Position numbers and translations under genes: made by a program. This document shows, one piece after another, positions 12,661-25,600 of a stretch of 64,000 nucleotides of DNA. Under the pieces are notes generated by a model. The model had not been told where the DNA came from and did not search any database. It saw only the letters and a list, made by a program, of their open reading frames with translations. Each line of letters begins with the position of its first letter. The first letter of the stretch is position 1. Source of the stretch: Welwitschia mirabilis (Eukaryota; Gnetophyta; Gnetopsida; Welwitschiales). The stretch is taken from contig JBOZIK010000001.1 of the NCBI GenBank assembly GCA_051453625.1, positions 32,822,226 through 32,886,225 on the forward strand. Reading direction: 5' to 3'.

Positions 12661-13559
12661 AAATGGCATTTTTTACGTTTTAGAGGAGGAGATGGTAGAG
12701 GCCATGGAGCATGTCCTAGAAGAATGGTGGGCAAGGCCTACAGAACAGCGGGGGTGGATACCCCACCGAACCCAATACGTATGCGAAATCCACATGGAAG
12801 AGAAGAAGGATGTGTAAACTTAGGGGAGGACTTGATATTAGAATTGATATTAGAACCCTTACCTAAGATAAATGTTAGTGCAAACATTATTGTAAAAAGG
12901 GCATATAGAAGAATATTATTATGATTTGTATGGATCTAATGCTACAACTTATGCCACTCAAGTTCATCTAGCACCTCAAAAGCCATCACGTAATTAATCT
13001 TCTAAAGAAGTAATAATATCAAATTAGGAATACTCAAAGCTTATTTCTTTATAGTTTTAGGCCTTATCCTCATCATCTTTCCTTAGATCCTAGCCTTGGA
13101 TTCTTGACTCAAGTGCTTCAAATCACACGATTTGGTCCTCGTCATAGCTTTCATATGTGCAAAAAACGTCTTCTAGAGTTACTTTAGCTAAAGATATCAT
13201 CTCTACTATAACTAGTAGTGGTAACATTAATCGTGATTCTCAATTGTCATTATCTTTAGTTTTACTGGTTCTAATATTTCTAGTGGATTTAATGTTAGAT
13301 AGCAAGTTGTGTAAGAATCTTGAATGTTTAGTAATCTTCATCTATCCCATTGTGTTGTATAGGATCTTAAAATGAGAAGATAAATTGATGAAGGACATAA
13401 GTCAGATGGTTTATGCTGCTTTGATCTTGATGATATAGCTCTAAGTACCTCATCCTCTTCTTTCCCTTCTCTACTTCATTATGATAAGGATCATCCTTTC
13501 TATTAACATTAAAATCTATGCTTCTCATCTATTCAGCTAATATCAGCAATAGAATGCAA

Positions 13560-14160
13560 ATCATGTGAGTTTAATAACAATCATTATGTACCTTACTATT
13601 CTAAAGTAGAGAAATGTGTTAATGTCCCTTTGATCTTGTTCAATCTAATGTTTGGGATCTAGTCAAAATTTTCTCTAGAAAGGCATTCACATATTTTCTA
13701 CAATTCACTAATTATTTTTCCTAAACTGACATGGATCTTCTAATGAAAAATTGTTCTAGTTTATTTCATTTTTTTTAAATCCTCTTGTGTTGAAATTCAC
13801 ACTCAGTTTAATGTTAAAATCAAGACCTTACTATTACATAATTCCCTTGAATACTTTTCTTCCCACTTTACTTTATTCATGGAATCTCATAATCTATTCT
13901 CATGTGCTCACACACCACAATAGAATGCTATTCCTGAACATAAGAAACAACATCTTCCCAATGTTTATCATCTTTTTCTTTATGATATGAATGCCCTAAA
14001 ATCTCATTAGAGTAGTGCAGTTCTCACCACATGTTTTCTTATCAATCGATCACCCTCATCCATCCTCAATAATTAGACTCTATTCTCCATTTTATTCTCA
14101 TAATAGAATCCTTTACTTATACTCTAAAAACGTTTAGGTATATGTGTTTTGTGCATAATT
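13560..14160 (+). pseudogene. copia integrase relic
   Basis: Near 13560-13660 the integrase zinc and core entry is visible. From about 13790 the translation FNVKIKTLLLHNSLEYFSSH is followed by CAHTPQ-stop-NAIPEHK, then DMNALKSH and AVLTTCFLINRSPSSILN, which is the copia integrase core and its C-terminal continuation. Stop codons interrupt it, for example in place of the Gln after HTPQ. Confidence 0.8.
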
Positions 14161-14188
14161 TTTCTATGGACAATGACAAGTTATTTGC

Positions 14189-14242
14189 AAGGTCAATTAA
14201 GTGTGTATTTATTGCAAGGTCAATTAAGCGTGTATTTATTAG
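14189..14242 (+). repeat. 27-bp tandem duplication inside the copia element
   Basis: TGCAAGGTCAATTAAG(T/C)GTGTATTTAT occurs twice in direct succession between the integrase and reverse transcriptase relics. It is a post-insertion replication-slippage scar. Confidence 0.85.
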
Positions 14243-14559
14243 CTACTCTCACTTTCAAAAAGGTTATCGATGAATTGATCACTATATAAGACATTAATAT
14301 GTGTGTAAGTATGTTACCATTTTTTAGTCTAATCCCTCCTTTTCCCTTACATCTCTCACTTCTATTTATTAGTTGCACCTCTTGTTCCATCCATTCTTCT
14401 TCATCTTGTCCTTATACTTGTTTCTACCTCTATTAAACCACAGATTTATCCCATTAATCAAGTATATCATAGATGAACAAATCCATCTTCACCATCTACT
14501 TATTAACCTACAAGTCTAGAGAATCTTATGTTAGAAGATGTGGTTCTTTCTCACTTGAA

Positions 14560-15500
14560 ATTTTAGATTTGGTTTTGCCTCTTGCGATTAGAAAGGGTGT
14601 TGGGCCTAGCACGTATCATCTTATTCAAAGACATGTTTTATATGCTCCCTTGGGTCACTTATTTAATTGTTTTATTACTTCCTTATCCTCTAAATCTATT
14701 CCTAGATCTATCTAGGAGGCATTATCAGATGGTGCATGGAGAATAGTCATGTAAAATGACATGTCTGCTCTTATTCAAAATAATACTTAGAATCTTGTTC
14801 CTCTTTCCCTAAGTAAATCTACTATTAATCATACATGGGTTTGATAACTAATTTTGGGTAGTCTCTCTTTTAGTTCGATGTTAAGAATGCCTTTCTTCAT
14901 GGTAAGTTAGATGAGGAAGATTACATGGAGCAACCATTAATATTTGTTGCTCAGCAGAGTGTTATATATGTGTGTAAAATAAAGAAGCTAATTTATGATT
15001 GGAGCAGTCTCCTAGAGCCTAGTTTAACAAATTTAGTAAAGTTGTGTTCCAATTCAATGGCATGAGGAGGTTTTAGATTGATGGTATAGTTTTCTACAGG
15101 TGTTCTATTTTGGTTGCATATGTAGATGATATTGTTGTGACAAGTGATGATGATGTAGGCATTTCAGGGTCAAAGATTTTTTTGTAACAACATTTCCGTG
15201 CTAAGGCTTTAGGACGTCTTAGATATTTTTGACGTCTTAAGGTAGCATATTCTTTAGAGGAAATCAACCTTTCATAGAGTAAGTATGTATTAGATTTACT
15301 ACATAAGATTAATATGCTTGGATGAAAACCTATTTATTCTTCTATTGATTCGAATGTTAACATTAAACAATGGGAAACTTCTTGAAGAACCTACTAGATA
15401 CAGACATATAATTGGAAAGTTAAATTACTTGATTGTGAATCATCCTAATATCTAGTTTGTAGCTTCTTGTATTAGTTAGTTTATGAACTAGCCTCAAGTT
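14560..15500 (+). pseudogene. copia reverse transcriptase relic
   Basis: The domain opens with SSKSIPRSI-stop-EALSD near 14690-14730, followed by NLVPLSLSKSTINHTWV. Then come DVKNAFLHGKLDEEDYMEQP near 14878-14935 and the catalytic YVDD at 15119-15130. The connection region reads GKLNYL near 15417. Several in-frame stops and at least two frame changes are present. The palm Asp residues themselves are kept. Confidence 0.88.
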
Positions 15501-15599
15501 CCATATTACGATGTTATGACTAACGTCTTGAGATACTTGAATAATGCTTCAAATAGAGGTTTGCTATCTTAGAGACATGATCATAAAAATGTTGTGGCC

Positions 15600-16030
15600 T
15601 ACTTTGATTTTGATTATATAGGTTTTGTTTTGAATAGGTAGTCTACTGCTAGGTATGATACTTTTGTAGGTGATAATCTTGTACTTTAGAAAAGAAATGC
15701 GTAATTGGTTTGTGCAAAATCAAATGTAAAGGAAATGTATTATGGAATGGCACAAACAACTTGTGAACTGATGTGGTTAAAACATTTTTTGCAAGAGTTA
15801 AAGTTCTTTTTATCTCAACTTATGAGGTTGTATTGTGATAACGGGGTTGTAATTCACATTGCCCTTAATCTAGTTTTTCATGAGTGCATCAAGCATATAA
15901 AAGTCAATTATCATTTTCTTACGGAGAAGCTACAGAATGGGGATATTTGTACTCCTTATGTTTCTACTAATCTTTAGCTTGCTGATCTCTTCACCAAGGC
16001 TCTTGGTTCTAGTTGCATGAAGTTTCTTTG
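15600..16030 (+). pseudogene. copia RNase H relic
   Basis: An open frame at 15705-15977 contains TCELMWLKHFLQELKF, LYCDNGVVIHIA and FHECIKHIKVNYHFLTEKL. After one stop it continues with LADLFTKALGS, the standard end of copia pol. The domain finishes about 50 bases before the 3' LTR. Confidence 0.88.
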
Positions 16031-16077
16031 TGACAAACATGGATTATATTATATCTATACTCCAACTTGAGGGAAAG

Positions 16078-16345
16078 TATTAGAGATCATTTTATTGGAT
16101 TGTGTGTTTATGTACATTTATATTATATGTTAGAGGGATCAATGTTATAAAGTAATGTTGTATTATAAAGTNNNNNAGTCAAGTCTCATCAAACCCTAAC
16201 ATCTAGAGTTTAGGAGCTCATGTAACCTAATTGATTAATATAAAAGGGGAACTAGCCCCTCAATTGAGTGTGTGATAAATTTCACATACTAAAGGGTTTC
16301 CAAAAGCCTTTTTTGTGTTTTCTATGGCTACATACATTTTTATTA
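16078..16345 (+). repeat. 3' LTR of the copia element
   Basis: Starts TATTAGAG directly after the purine tract and aligns with 11842-12094. It contains a 5-base N run at 16172-16176. The end is set by alignment with the sequence preceding the primer-binding site of the 5' copy and is uncertain by about 10 bp. Confidence 0.72.
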
Positions 16346-16429
16346 ATACTTATAATGCTAAATAAACCTATGTTTGCAATGGGAATTGTAGTAGTAAAAT
16401 AGTATGACTCTTTATCATAATCTACACCT

Positions 16430-16630
16430 TACCAATGTGGTTGTATTTCAACTAGTGGGACACTTATCTTCCATATAGGAGGTCATGGGTTTAAACCTTT
16501 AAATGTCCTACTCCACATACTGTAAGGCCTTGGGTGTAATCCAATTATTAACTTGAGCAATCATGGTGGTTGTATTTCAAAGAGGTAGATATGGTCATTA
16601 AATGTTTTAAGCTAAACATCCTTCCATAAC
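16430..16630 (+). mobile_element. tRNA-derived SINE-like element, copy C
   Basis: Contains AACTAGTGGGACACTTATC, the B-box-like GGGTTTAAACC, TGTAAGGCCTTGGGTGTAAT, then GGTTGTATTTCAA and a tail TTTTAAGCTAAACATCCTTCC. It is one of the best-preserved bodies of the family and lies 85 bp beyond the copia 3' LTR. Confidence 0.65.
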
Positions 16631-17029
16631 TTTTAGCCCTAACTTTTTTGGAAATAAAATTTTTGTTTCCCTTCTAGGCTAGAGTAAGATTTTTATAAGT
16701 CTCTTCAAAAAACTATCTTCTAAATGTGATTAACATCACATTCTAAATTTTTGATAATAGTATTTCATCTTTCTTGTTATTTTTTTTCTTCATGAAACCA
16801 ATTATTGTTTTAGGTACCCTCCAAAATAACATTTAAAATTTTGCGCCTTTAAAAATTTTATCTTTTGAATACAAGCACTAAATTAACACATACACTTTAA
16901 CCTCCAAATGTAACATACCATGCTGAAGTAGTATAATATAATATAATATGAATCTGAATTTTAACTCAAAATTCTATTGAAAGAAATTATTTCTAAACTC
17001 TTTCAATTTATTTTCATGGTTTCAATAAT

Positions 17030-18250
17030 AATTCTAGCCCACGTATGAGAAAACCATGAAGAATTACAACAGTTCTCTTACAAAGTTGTGTTTAGACATT
17101 CCAAGTCTAGATACCTAATCTGTTTAATTTCTTTCTTGGAGAATAAAGTAACTTTATACTACCTGAGATTATTTCATGCATACTTATCCCATTTGTAGTT
17201 GTTACAGCATTGAAATCCAAAATATTTTTGTGAGGAAAACTATTTTACTTGTCTATTTCTCAGCTGATATTTATAGTTTGTTTTCTTGTTGGCATAAGAC
17301 ATGATCTTAGTTTTGTCAATAGTAATCTTCACTCCTAATAAGCTACAAAGCTCTCACATTTAAAGCATCTATTGCATTCCTTTCTTGACGGTGGTAAGTA
17401 AAGTAACATCATCAAAAAAAATCAGATGAATTAATAAATCACCTACCTTAACATAATGCTTCTATGACACTATATGCATCTATTCCTGCAAGTTAGTAAT
17501 GAAAATTCCAAATAAAGTTGGACAAAGAGGGCATCTTTGTTTTACCTTTATTTTTCTCACAAGCTTAAAAGAATTCTTGGAACTATGATCAAAAGATCTA
17601 GTAATTACTTTCTCATATAATTTTTGAAGAAAGAGATTGGTAAACACAAAAATGCTTTTAGAGATTCCTTCTACATATAGAATTGTAAGTTTTAGAGAAA
17701 CCAACAAAGCAAATAAAAATCTTTCTCCAAATCCTCTTGTGAACTCCACATAATAACCAAGAGTAATGAAATGATCAACAATGGAATGATTTTCTCAAAA
17801 ACTAGCTTGAAATGTTGCTCTTAATTTATTCTTCTCTAATCAGTATCCAACTCTCTTTTCCAAAATAGTTTCCAATTTTTATAATTATTTAAATTAGGTC
17901 TACTAACATTTTTGAAAAAGAACTATAGCTAAATTAGGGTTCTATCTCCTATTCAATCCTTCTCATTCATCTTTTACCAAATAACTTTGTATGGGCAAAA
18001 TCCTTTCCCTTTAGCCAACTTTATGTAGAGACTAGAGGTAACTATTTATTTATTAATAATCAATCTCTGAGTACCCTCTATTACTTCTTTAATAGGTAAT
18101 TTTATGTTGGCATAAGAAAAAGGAATCAAAATCTCCATTATCTTTAATAATTGAAGAGTTTTTGAAAGGGGGTTCAATTTCAATTAATGAAAAGTAAGCT
18201 CCTTTGGTTTTTTGTTGTAAACCAGATGCCCAAAATTTGCAGGATCTCTT
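17030..18250 (-). mobile_element. RTE-like LINE reverse transcriptase relic
   Basis: Reading the minus strand: LEKNKLRATFQASF near 17840-17800, HSIVDHFITLGYYVEFTRGF near 17795-17735, then KVKQRCPLCPTLFGIFITNL (17545-17485). Next come a degenerate catalytic segment FFDDVTLLT near 17425, KTKIMSYA near 17310 and SQKYFGFQ near 17225. This order and wording (ITL..., VKQGCPLSPTLFG..., ADD, SKTKIM, KYLG) is that of RTE/Bov-B-like plant LINEs rather than the L1-type copies elsewhere in the window. Stops and frameshifts make it dead. The endonuclease was not recognised upstream. Confidence 0.75.
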
Positions 18251-21130
18251 TTTGAAGAAAATGATTTTCTTGCTTTTTTAAAAATCTCTCTTATTACAAA
18301 TTATACTTTTGTGAGCTTTTATTGTTGCACTCTTTTAATTTGGAGTTGGACTTTTGACTACTAATTTGACATCCTTACATTCATTATCAAACCATTATTT
18401 TTTTGCCTATTTATTTTATCCTTGTACATTTTTTTGCCTTCATCTAGGAAAAGTTGAGAAAACTAGTACATTTTTGTTTTTATTCCTAACGCAATTTAAT
18501 GAAATCCTATCTCACCATTTTTGTTTATGTAATCATGTGAATGTGGCACCTTACATGTTTAGTCCACAAGCTAGTAATCTCAAATCTCCACAACTTGTTG
18601 ATATGCTTTTCTTTATCTTGGTTACGATTAGGTAATGTTTGTGCTATTTGAATATGCATAAAATGATTTTAACCATAACACAGAATTACATATCACATCA
18701 AAAATGTTTTTTTTCAATTTTTTCGTCAACTATACCTATAATGAACTCCTTTTAATAAAAGATGACAAGGAAATAAAGGCTTTGATCTTAGTTAAGCATT
18801 GATATCATGTTTTGCCATAAAAGATTTGGTTATCTAAACCATGATTCACTCCAATGTACGAGTAATTAACGTAAGGTACAAGTTTGTCATTACCATAAAA
18901 TCCTTAGAATATACAGAGTTATGTTGACCAATGGATAAACCAATAATTAGAGGGAAGCAATGCGTGTTTAGACAATTGATGATTTCTCTAGATTTGTAGA
19001 GGTGTCCTACTTGCAATGAAAGTTTTAGACAATTAAATAATGAGCATTCATTATGGAGTCCAAATTTAATGTTAAATGGATTTGTTCAAATAAGAATGAA
19101 GATTTTAACTCTAGGGAATACTCATAAAGAGATTACACAATCCAACAAAGTGATTGGTAAAATGGAAATTCATACTTTATATGGAATAAAAAGATGTTTG
19201 TTTTAAGTACCTAAAATTCTTAATGCAGATTGGAAAAAAACATTGTTCATACTAAATTATATTTTTCAATTGCTCTTCTATAGGTAAAAGTAGAATCCTA
19301 CATATCATGTACATCCTTTGTCCCTTTAGCATCTACTTGTTCTTAGATGTGCTCATTGGGTCATCGTTTTACCACACAAAGAAAGAAAGAAAGAAAGATC
19401 ATAGAGAAAGAAATTCAGAAAAACAAGGGGAAAAGGAAAAAAAAGATAAACTAACACACAAGCCAATTAATGGTATCTTTCTAGTTTAACCTTCAAATTC
19501 TAATGGTTTTGAATTTTTAAATCACTCTACAAATATTTAATGAATTAGTTTAAATGTTGTTTTTGAGAAGATATCTTTTTGTACGTAATGGAAAAGTAAA
19601 ATGGAGTTCAAAGATGATTTTTTAAATCAACAAGATAATCTTAAAAACAAATTAGTTAAAAATAAACAAGATTCAAATTTAAGCCCATTCTATTAATCCA
19701 ATTTTCACACCTGGCTCTTCGACTCATCGTTCTGTGAAACCTACACGTGCATGACCCATTACATTAATAAATTTTGTCCCTAATTTTTTAAAAAAGATTA
19801 CAACACATAAGAGAAATAATTGTTATCACTACACAACATAAATCATTGTTTACCATCGAATATAGATTTTCATTTATAGTACTTGGGAATTCATTTTTAT
19901 TTTGCTTAACACAAATATTATTTATTGATTTAGTTAATAAACTCAAAATACTAATTTATTTCATTTCTCATGTTTGATTTCACCTTGTCTTCAATAGTAA
20001 GAGTAGCAAATTATAGCAATCCTTCTTTGGTACATCATTCTATATTACTATTACTTAAACAGTGTTGAAAAGACTATTATTTTTCTAACAAAATTATGGG
20101 GAGACATGAAACTTTTAATGATCATACCTCCCTTGTTGAAAATACTACACCATTTATTGTAAATGTCAATACAAACATATATTCATAGTAAACTTAATAT
20201 CAAATAAGGTCATTAAAAGTTTTAAGGTTTGGAACTACCCCTCACAAAGTTACTAGTAAATAAGAAATACACCAATGCATTAAAAACTTTAATAAGTTCA
20301 ATCACTACATTGGATGTGAAACATTAATAAAATAACTTTTGAAGTGGAGATTTAATTTATTTAAAAATTAAAAGTAGTTTGAAAATATAAAATAATTGAC
20401 ATCTTTTCAACAAAAGCATAACCCAACTCCAAATTTGTGCTGAAAAATAAAATGGAGAAAAAATCCAACACCTTTATGTTAACAAGAATAACCTGTCATC
20501 CAAAAATCAAAAACAAAAACATGTGACTTAAAAAAAAAATTTTAGCAATCATAAGCACTTTCATACTTTATTGTCCATCATTGTTCATCTTTCTCAATAA
20601 GAGTATCGTTCTATAAAGTTGATAGGCAAGGCCAAAAATACCAAACAATTTTGTATCAACGTTCCCTATCCTTGGTTTGAATCCATCCAAACAATTTGTA
20701 CAGCAAATGACAATTCATGATACATCCATCCACATGATGTTCATTCAACTGAAAAACAGATTTTGTACTTTGAATTATTTTTCTTCAGACACCTTCATCT
20801 CTAAATAAGAGCAAAATCCTAATAACATCAACAGAATGCAACAAGCCATCAAGTAACTCGTTCTTGCTGCATCCAAAATAATAGGGTAAAAACACTATGA
20901 TTCAACCCCACGATCCTAGTCTTTTTGTTTTACAATGCTACTTGTCTAAATTAATACCACCACTAGAGTGAGGAAATATATTTAGTAACAACATATGTTT
21001 GTTTGTATCAATATCGGTAATTGAAATTGCCAACGTATTCTCCTTGTGATTCCATTGTAATGGCCTTGAAGACCATCCGTGTGGGCTTCCACGTTTGTGT
21101 TAATTGTCATCTCATAGTATTCATTAATGA
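18251..21130. other. AT-rich intergenic DNA, no gene recognised
   Basis: Contains a short (GAAA)n tract near 19378-19398 within a chance ORF, and otherwise nothing I can assign. Confidence 0.5.
19378..19398. repeat. (GAAA)n microsatellite
   Basis: About five tandem GAAA units. Confidence 0.9.
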
Positions 21131-21133
21131 TCA

Positions 21134-21262
21134 TTAATCAATATCCTTCACACAACTCCTAGAATCTAACTTCTGTAGGGACTTTTGGGTCCTCGCCCAT
21201 AACTTCCACTCGGTCTCCCCTCTTCCCAACCAATCCCTAAGGGTTTTTGTTGGCTCTGCATC
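21134..21262 (-). other. orphan exon-like segment (possible terminal exon)
   Basis: On the minus strand a pyrimidine-rich acceptor (TTCTTTATTCTTACAG) precedes 42 open codons and a TAA. The translation begins DAEPTKTLRDWLGRGETEW and is Trp- and Arg-rich, and its GC content is well above the surroundings. It lies about 1.4 kb downstream of the R-SNARE stop codon on the same strand. It could be an alternative or untranslated 3' exon of that gene, the last exon of another transcript, or a repeat relic. I do not recognise the protein. Confidence 0.3.
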
Positions 21263-22650
21263 CTGTAAGAATAAAGAATTGAACACTTAACAGAAATTGC
21301 AAAACTAAAATCCGGCATTGCCTACATTGCATAGCATTGCGATATAGTAAACAGGATTTTGTTGTGTCCTCTCAAGAAAAGCAAAAAGGATATGACATTT
21401 CTGATTCATAAGGTACATCATATTGACAATTAAAGACGTTCTTACTCATTGGAGGATGAAATCCAAATTTTCGTTACTATCGTGAAAAGCTAAAGGTCAA
21501 CAGAAATAAAGAAACAAAAGATTTTGATCAACCCCTTTGGAATATTTGAAGACTAGAAATATTGGGATGTATGAAATCAGATGTCCAGAGCCACCAGGAA
21601 AAACAAAACATCCATTCATTAAGCATTTTAAGAGAGAAATGGGTCACTCAAATGCTGCCATCATTTTGAAGTAAACTGAATGTTATTCAGGTGGTAAAAT
21701 GACCTCGTTTCAACATCAATATTCAGCATTTGCTCATTATAATTAACTAAAAGATTGGGGCATTGGGCACCTGAAGGTGCAGACATACAGAACTTAGATG
21801 TAACACTGGAAGACAAATATTTAAACAATTCAATTCTAAAATCCATCAGCTGAGGTCCAGTGATATGTGGTCAGGCCAATGCACTCCGAACCATTATGGT
21901 ATCACAATTAGGATTTGCACAGTTATTCTACAGTCGAAAAATAGCCTTTTATTCCCCAAAAACAATCCATCAGGGAGCTTGATCTTTACAATATCTATGA
22001 ACACAAAACTCAATATGATGACAAGCCAATGTACCTCTATCTAATCCATTGACGCATGTGTGTGTCTATCTAGTCCATTTACACATGTATGTGATAATAA
22101 GGAATGAATCCAAGGGAAAGTACTTCATGCAGACTAATATTATAGCTTATACTATATCTGATAGCAGCAGTGCCATGTAGACTATAACTTTCATTTCACA
22201 TTTATCATAGAAATTCTCTGCTCCATGAAATGGCATAAAAGTCTCCAAACCAGATAAGCATAGAACAGAAAAAATACATGACCATGTTTCCTGAAAACCT
22301 TGCAACATGTAAACATTCATGAAACTGATTCTCGCTTAGAAGTTGGGTTATTAATCACTTCCTTTCATATTCAGGTGATCAGAAGCTAAATATAATTGAA
22401 AATTATGACAACAAAGAGTGGAATTTGAGTGAGATTTGTATAATACAGCTATAACTTAGTGTCATCCAACAGAATATATCTGTAGCTCCTTTTCACATAT
22501 GATCTTCGAGGAACCAAAAAGTGTAACAAACAATTCACCCCATTAAGATGTTACCAAACCACGTCACCTTAGTGAACACAAGAGATCGCTAAATTCAACA
22601 ACTTACCAATCAATAGTTGACAAAAAGTAACAAACATGTGCTCAAGCATC

Positions 22651-25600
22651 TTATTTTCCACACTGAAAACCACCACAAACTGAAAGAACAATGATAAGAA
22701 TCAAAGCCACCAAAATGCCTAGTACAATCAATTTTACTTTCATGTTTTGAAACCACATCTTCCTGCGCAACTGAGTGCCTTGCTTTTGGAAGTCCTGGGC
22801 CTAAAACAAATATTTAAAATGATACACTTTCAACATCAGCCCATGTGCTCAATAGAATCTGACGAATTCAGAGGTAAAAGGTTCAATGCTTTGACAAACT
22901 TGGGAAAAGTTTAAAATGTCATGAAATCCACGACTCACCTGGAAACGAAGATTCTCTGACTTGTCAACCAATAGTTCAATTTTCTCACCACGGTCAAGAA
23001 CCTGAATAGGTACAATCAGTGGTTTGGGGTGCACATTTTTCACAGAAACAATAAGTGTGACCATATTTTCACATGAAAGAACAGATAAATTCAATAATTC
23101 CTCATGAAAATACAATTGCAGTCCTTTTTCTTAAAAACTGACTCTAGCAAATTTGATTGTTATTGTCAATATAACATGAAAATACAGCAATAAATGCAAG
23201 CTTGTAAAATTGTGAGAAATTTAAAGTTGCATGCTTATTATTGTCAATTTAGAAAAGAAAACTAAAAATTCCACAATTCTTTATGCCAGCCTACTCATTT
23301 CTAATTTACCTTTTCAATGTTTTCCATCATAACACCTTTAACTTCAGAGACTTGAGCTTTTACTTTGGAAAGTTTGCTAATCTCTTCTGGGTGATCAACA
23401 CAATATTGCATGTGCTCCTTCAGCTTTGAACTATTAACAAAGTAAGGTTTAGTGCCTCTTTCATCTGCCAAATTTAATCAGTGTAACAGAACAAAAAGCA
23501 ACTATAAATGCTCACCCAAACTCTCTATTCAAACCATGAGCAACTGCAGTATCTGCCTTCCCCCCACCATATCTTCTTTTGAAATCTTCTTTGACACGCT
23601 CCAAAAATGCCATAGGTATTTGTCTCCCAATAGACTCCTCAGCAACAACACAGTACACTAAAAAGGGCGAGAAAAATGAAAGAGTCAAATGTAAAGGCAG
23701 TGATAATAGAACACAGAAAACACAGTCAACCTACAAATTACCGATGAGGTTAATCAGAAGAATCCCAAGGAATGCAATGTGTGTAAAAAAATAAATAATT
23801 CAAACAGATGAAAAGGACTTCCACAGGCAATAGAGCCTACAACTGTTGTTCTCTTAACTGGCATGATTCTTATTAATTCAAGCTATGTCAACAAAAGGTT
23901 GATGAAACAAAGAGAACATTTCAATAACAATTGCATGCATTCATGACTAACTGTATAGAGATTCTAGTTATTACAAATAAACCTGAAGTTTAACATATCA
24001 CATGACTTGTACATGCATTTAGTAATACAAACAATCACCTGGGTTACACAGTGCAAGATATCCATTTGTTAAAAAAGGTGAATGGCAAGAAACGTTAGAA
24101 ACCCAACAATATATAAACAAATTGCTTTGATGCTATAAATTGTCTGAAACTTTTTTTAAATATTAAATACGTTAAATGTGCCATAGATTCTAAACCATTG
24201 AAACATAGGGAACATTTTCCAGTGGTCATACACATTTTTAGAAAACACAGAAAGAGATGCACTGGACATGTACATTACATGGTATACATGCTAAGTTACT
24301 AAGTTTATAAATTTCATTATCTAGTTAACACTTTTCACCTCTGTGATACTATGTGAAGGTTACATAATTTACATCCCTAATCTAATGTCTTTGGGCTTGC
24401 CATATCTCAAAAAAGCATCATTAAAACCAGTGAGCCTTCAGCATGTTCCCGAATGCACCAGTGAAAAGTTCAAATCTCTTGATCTCAAATTCAAGTTGTT
24501 TTGAGTTGATCTGCTCCCTGAACAAAAGGATGGACCATAATATGCAATAGACAGATAATAAAGCAAATATTTATGTCTCCTTAGCAATGCAATCGCATGA
24601 TAGACGTTGGAAAAGACATGACTTTTAATTTAGGATGAGTAAGATGGTTATTTTATAAATATAATTATTTACAAGGTATGTCCCATTGGTGATATTGCAA
24701 AGTCAATTTTTTTATGATCTTGTACCATGTTGAGAATCACATTCAAGTTAGCATCATACAGGACACTAACTGTAAATCATGCTACATGCAAATCCCAATG
24801 TCAGATCCATGTGATGGAATGCAGCCCTGCTGATAACATGGAGCAACACCTCACACAGGAACAACCATCATCATCACTGTGTTATTGTCATGTTAAAATT
24901 TGCCTGATGAGATGTTGCTATATGCCGCAATAACACATAAAAATAAATTGTGTAACAATGATCATATGTGTACTGTATCTTGTTGTAGGACATATCCAAG
25001 TATTAAGATCATCATTTTGTCATTACTGCTGCATTGTTAGTTCTCTTGCAAGGTATTGATATATGCTGTAGTAGTACATATCAAAATAGACTTCTTATAA
25101 GGGACTTTTGGAGCAATCCAATCCCATGTATTAATTTTCACTGGAATGGAATTGAAAGGATGCTATAATTGTAATGACTTGTTGTCTTATTCTCCTTAGC
25201 CAACATTTTCCAACAACTGAGTGACAATGTCAAATGTTGATGAAGATGAACTTCCCCTAAGCATACAAGGCTCAACACACAGAATAACTATTAATGGAAT
25301 AGTTCTTGTCTCTTGCCTGTAAAGCCAAATAAACATATTTTAGATTACTTCCCATGTAGCTCAGATGTAATCCTGCCTGGCAAACTTTTAACAAAATAGA
25401 CAATCCTATAGTAGGAGAGATTTTGGCTATCCCCGTTTAAGGAGGTATGTATATCATCTCTTTAGTCTTGGAAATAACTAGAAAAATCTACAAATGAACA
25501 AGATTTGGATGTTCTCTATATGACATGGGTGCAAAAATGATGAAACTAGTATTCTAACTAGTACCCTTGTTTGTAGAGGAGTAATGAAGTTTACTTATAG

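Larger units (their letters stand above)
11842..16345 (+). mobile_element. Ty1/copia LTR retrotransposon, complete but dead
   Basis: Two related direct repeats (about 11842-12094 and 16078-16345) flank about 4 kb with copia-order coding relics: gag, integrase, reverse transcriptase, RNase H. A primer-binding site (TGATATAAGAG at 12095-12105) resembles the initiator Met tRNA complement TGGTATCAGAG with two changes. A purine tract (GAGGGAAAG, ending at 16077) directly precedes the 3' LTR. Numerous stops and frameshifts in every domain exclude activity. The LTRs differ at many positions, so insertion is old. A candidate target duplication TGCTA (11837-11841 and 16356-16360) does not sit exactly at my 3' LTR end and may be chance. 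Confidence 0.85.
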
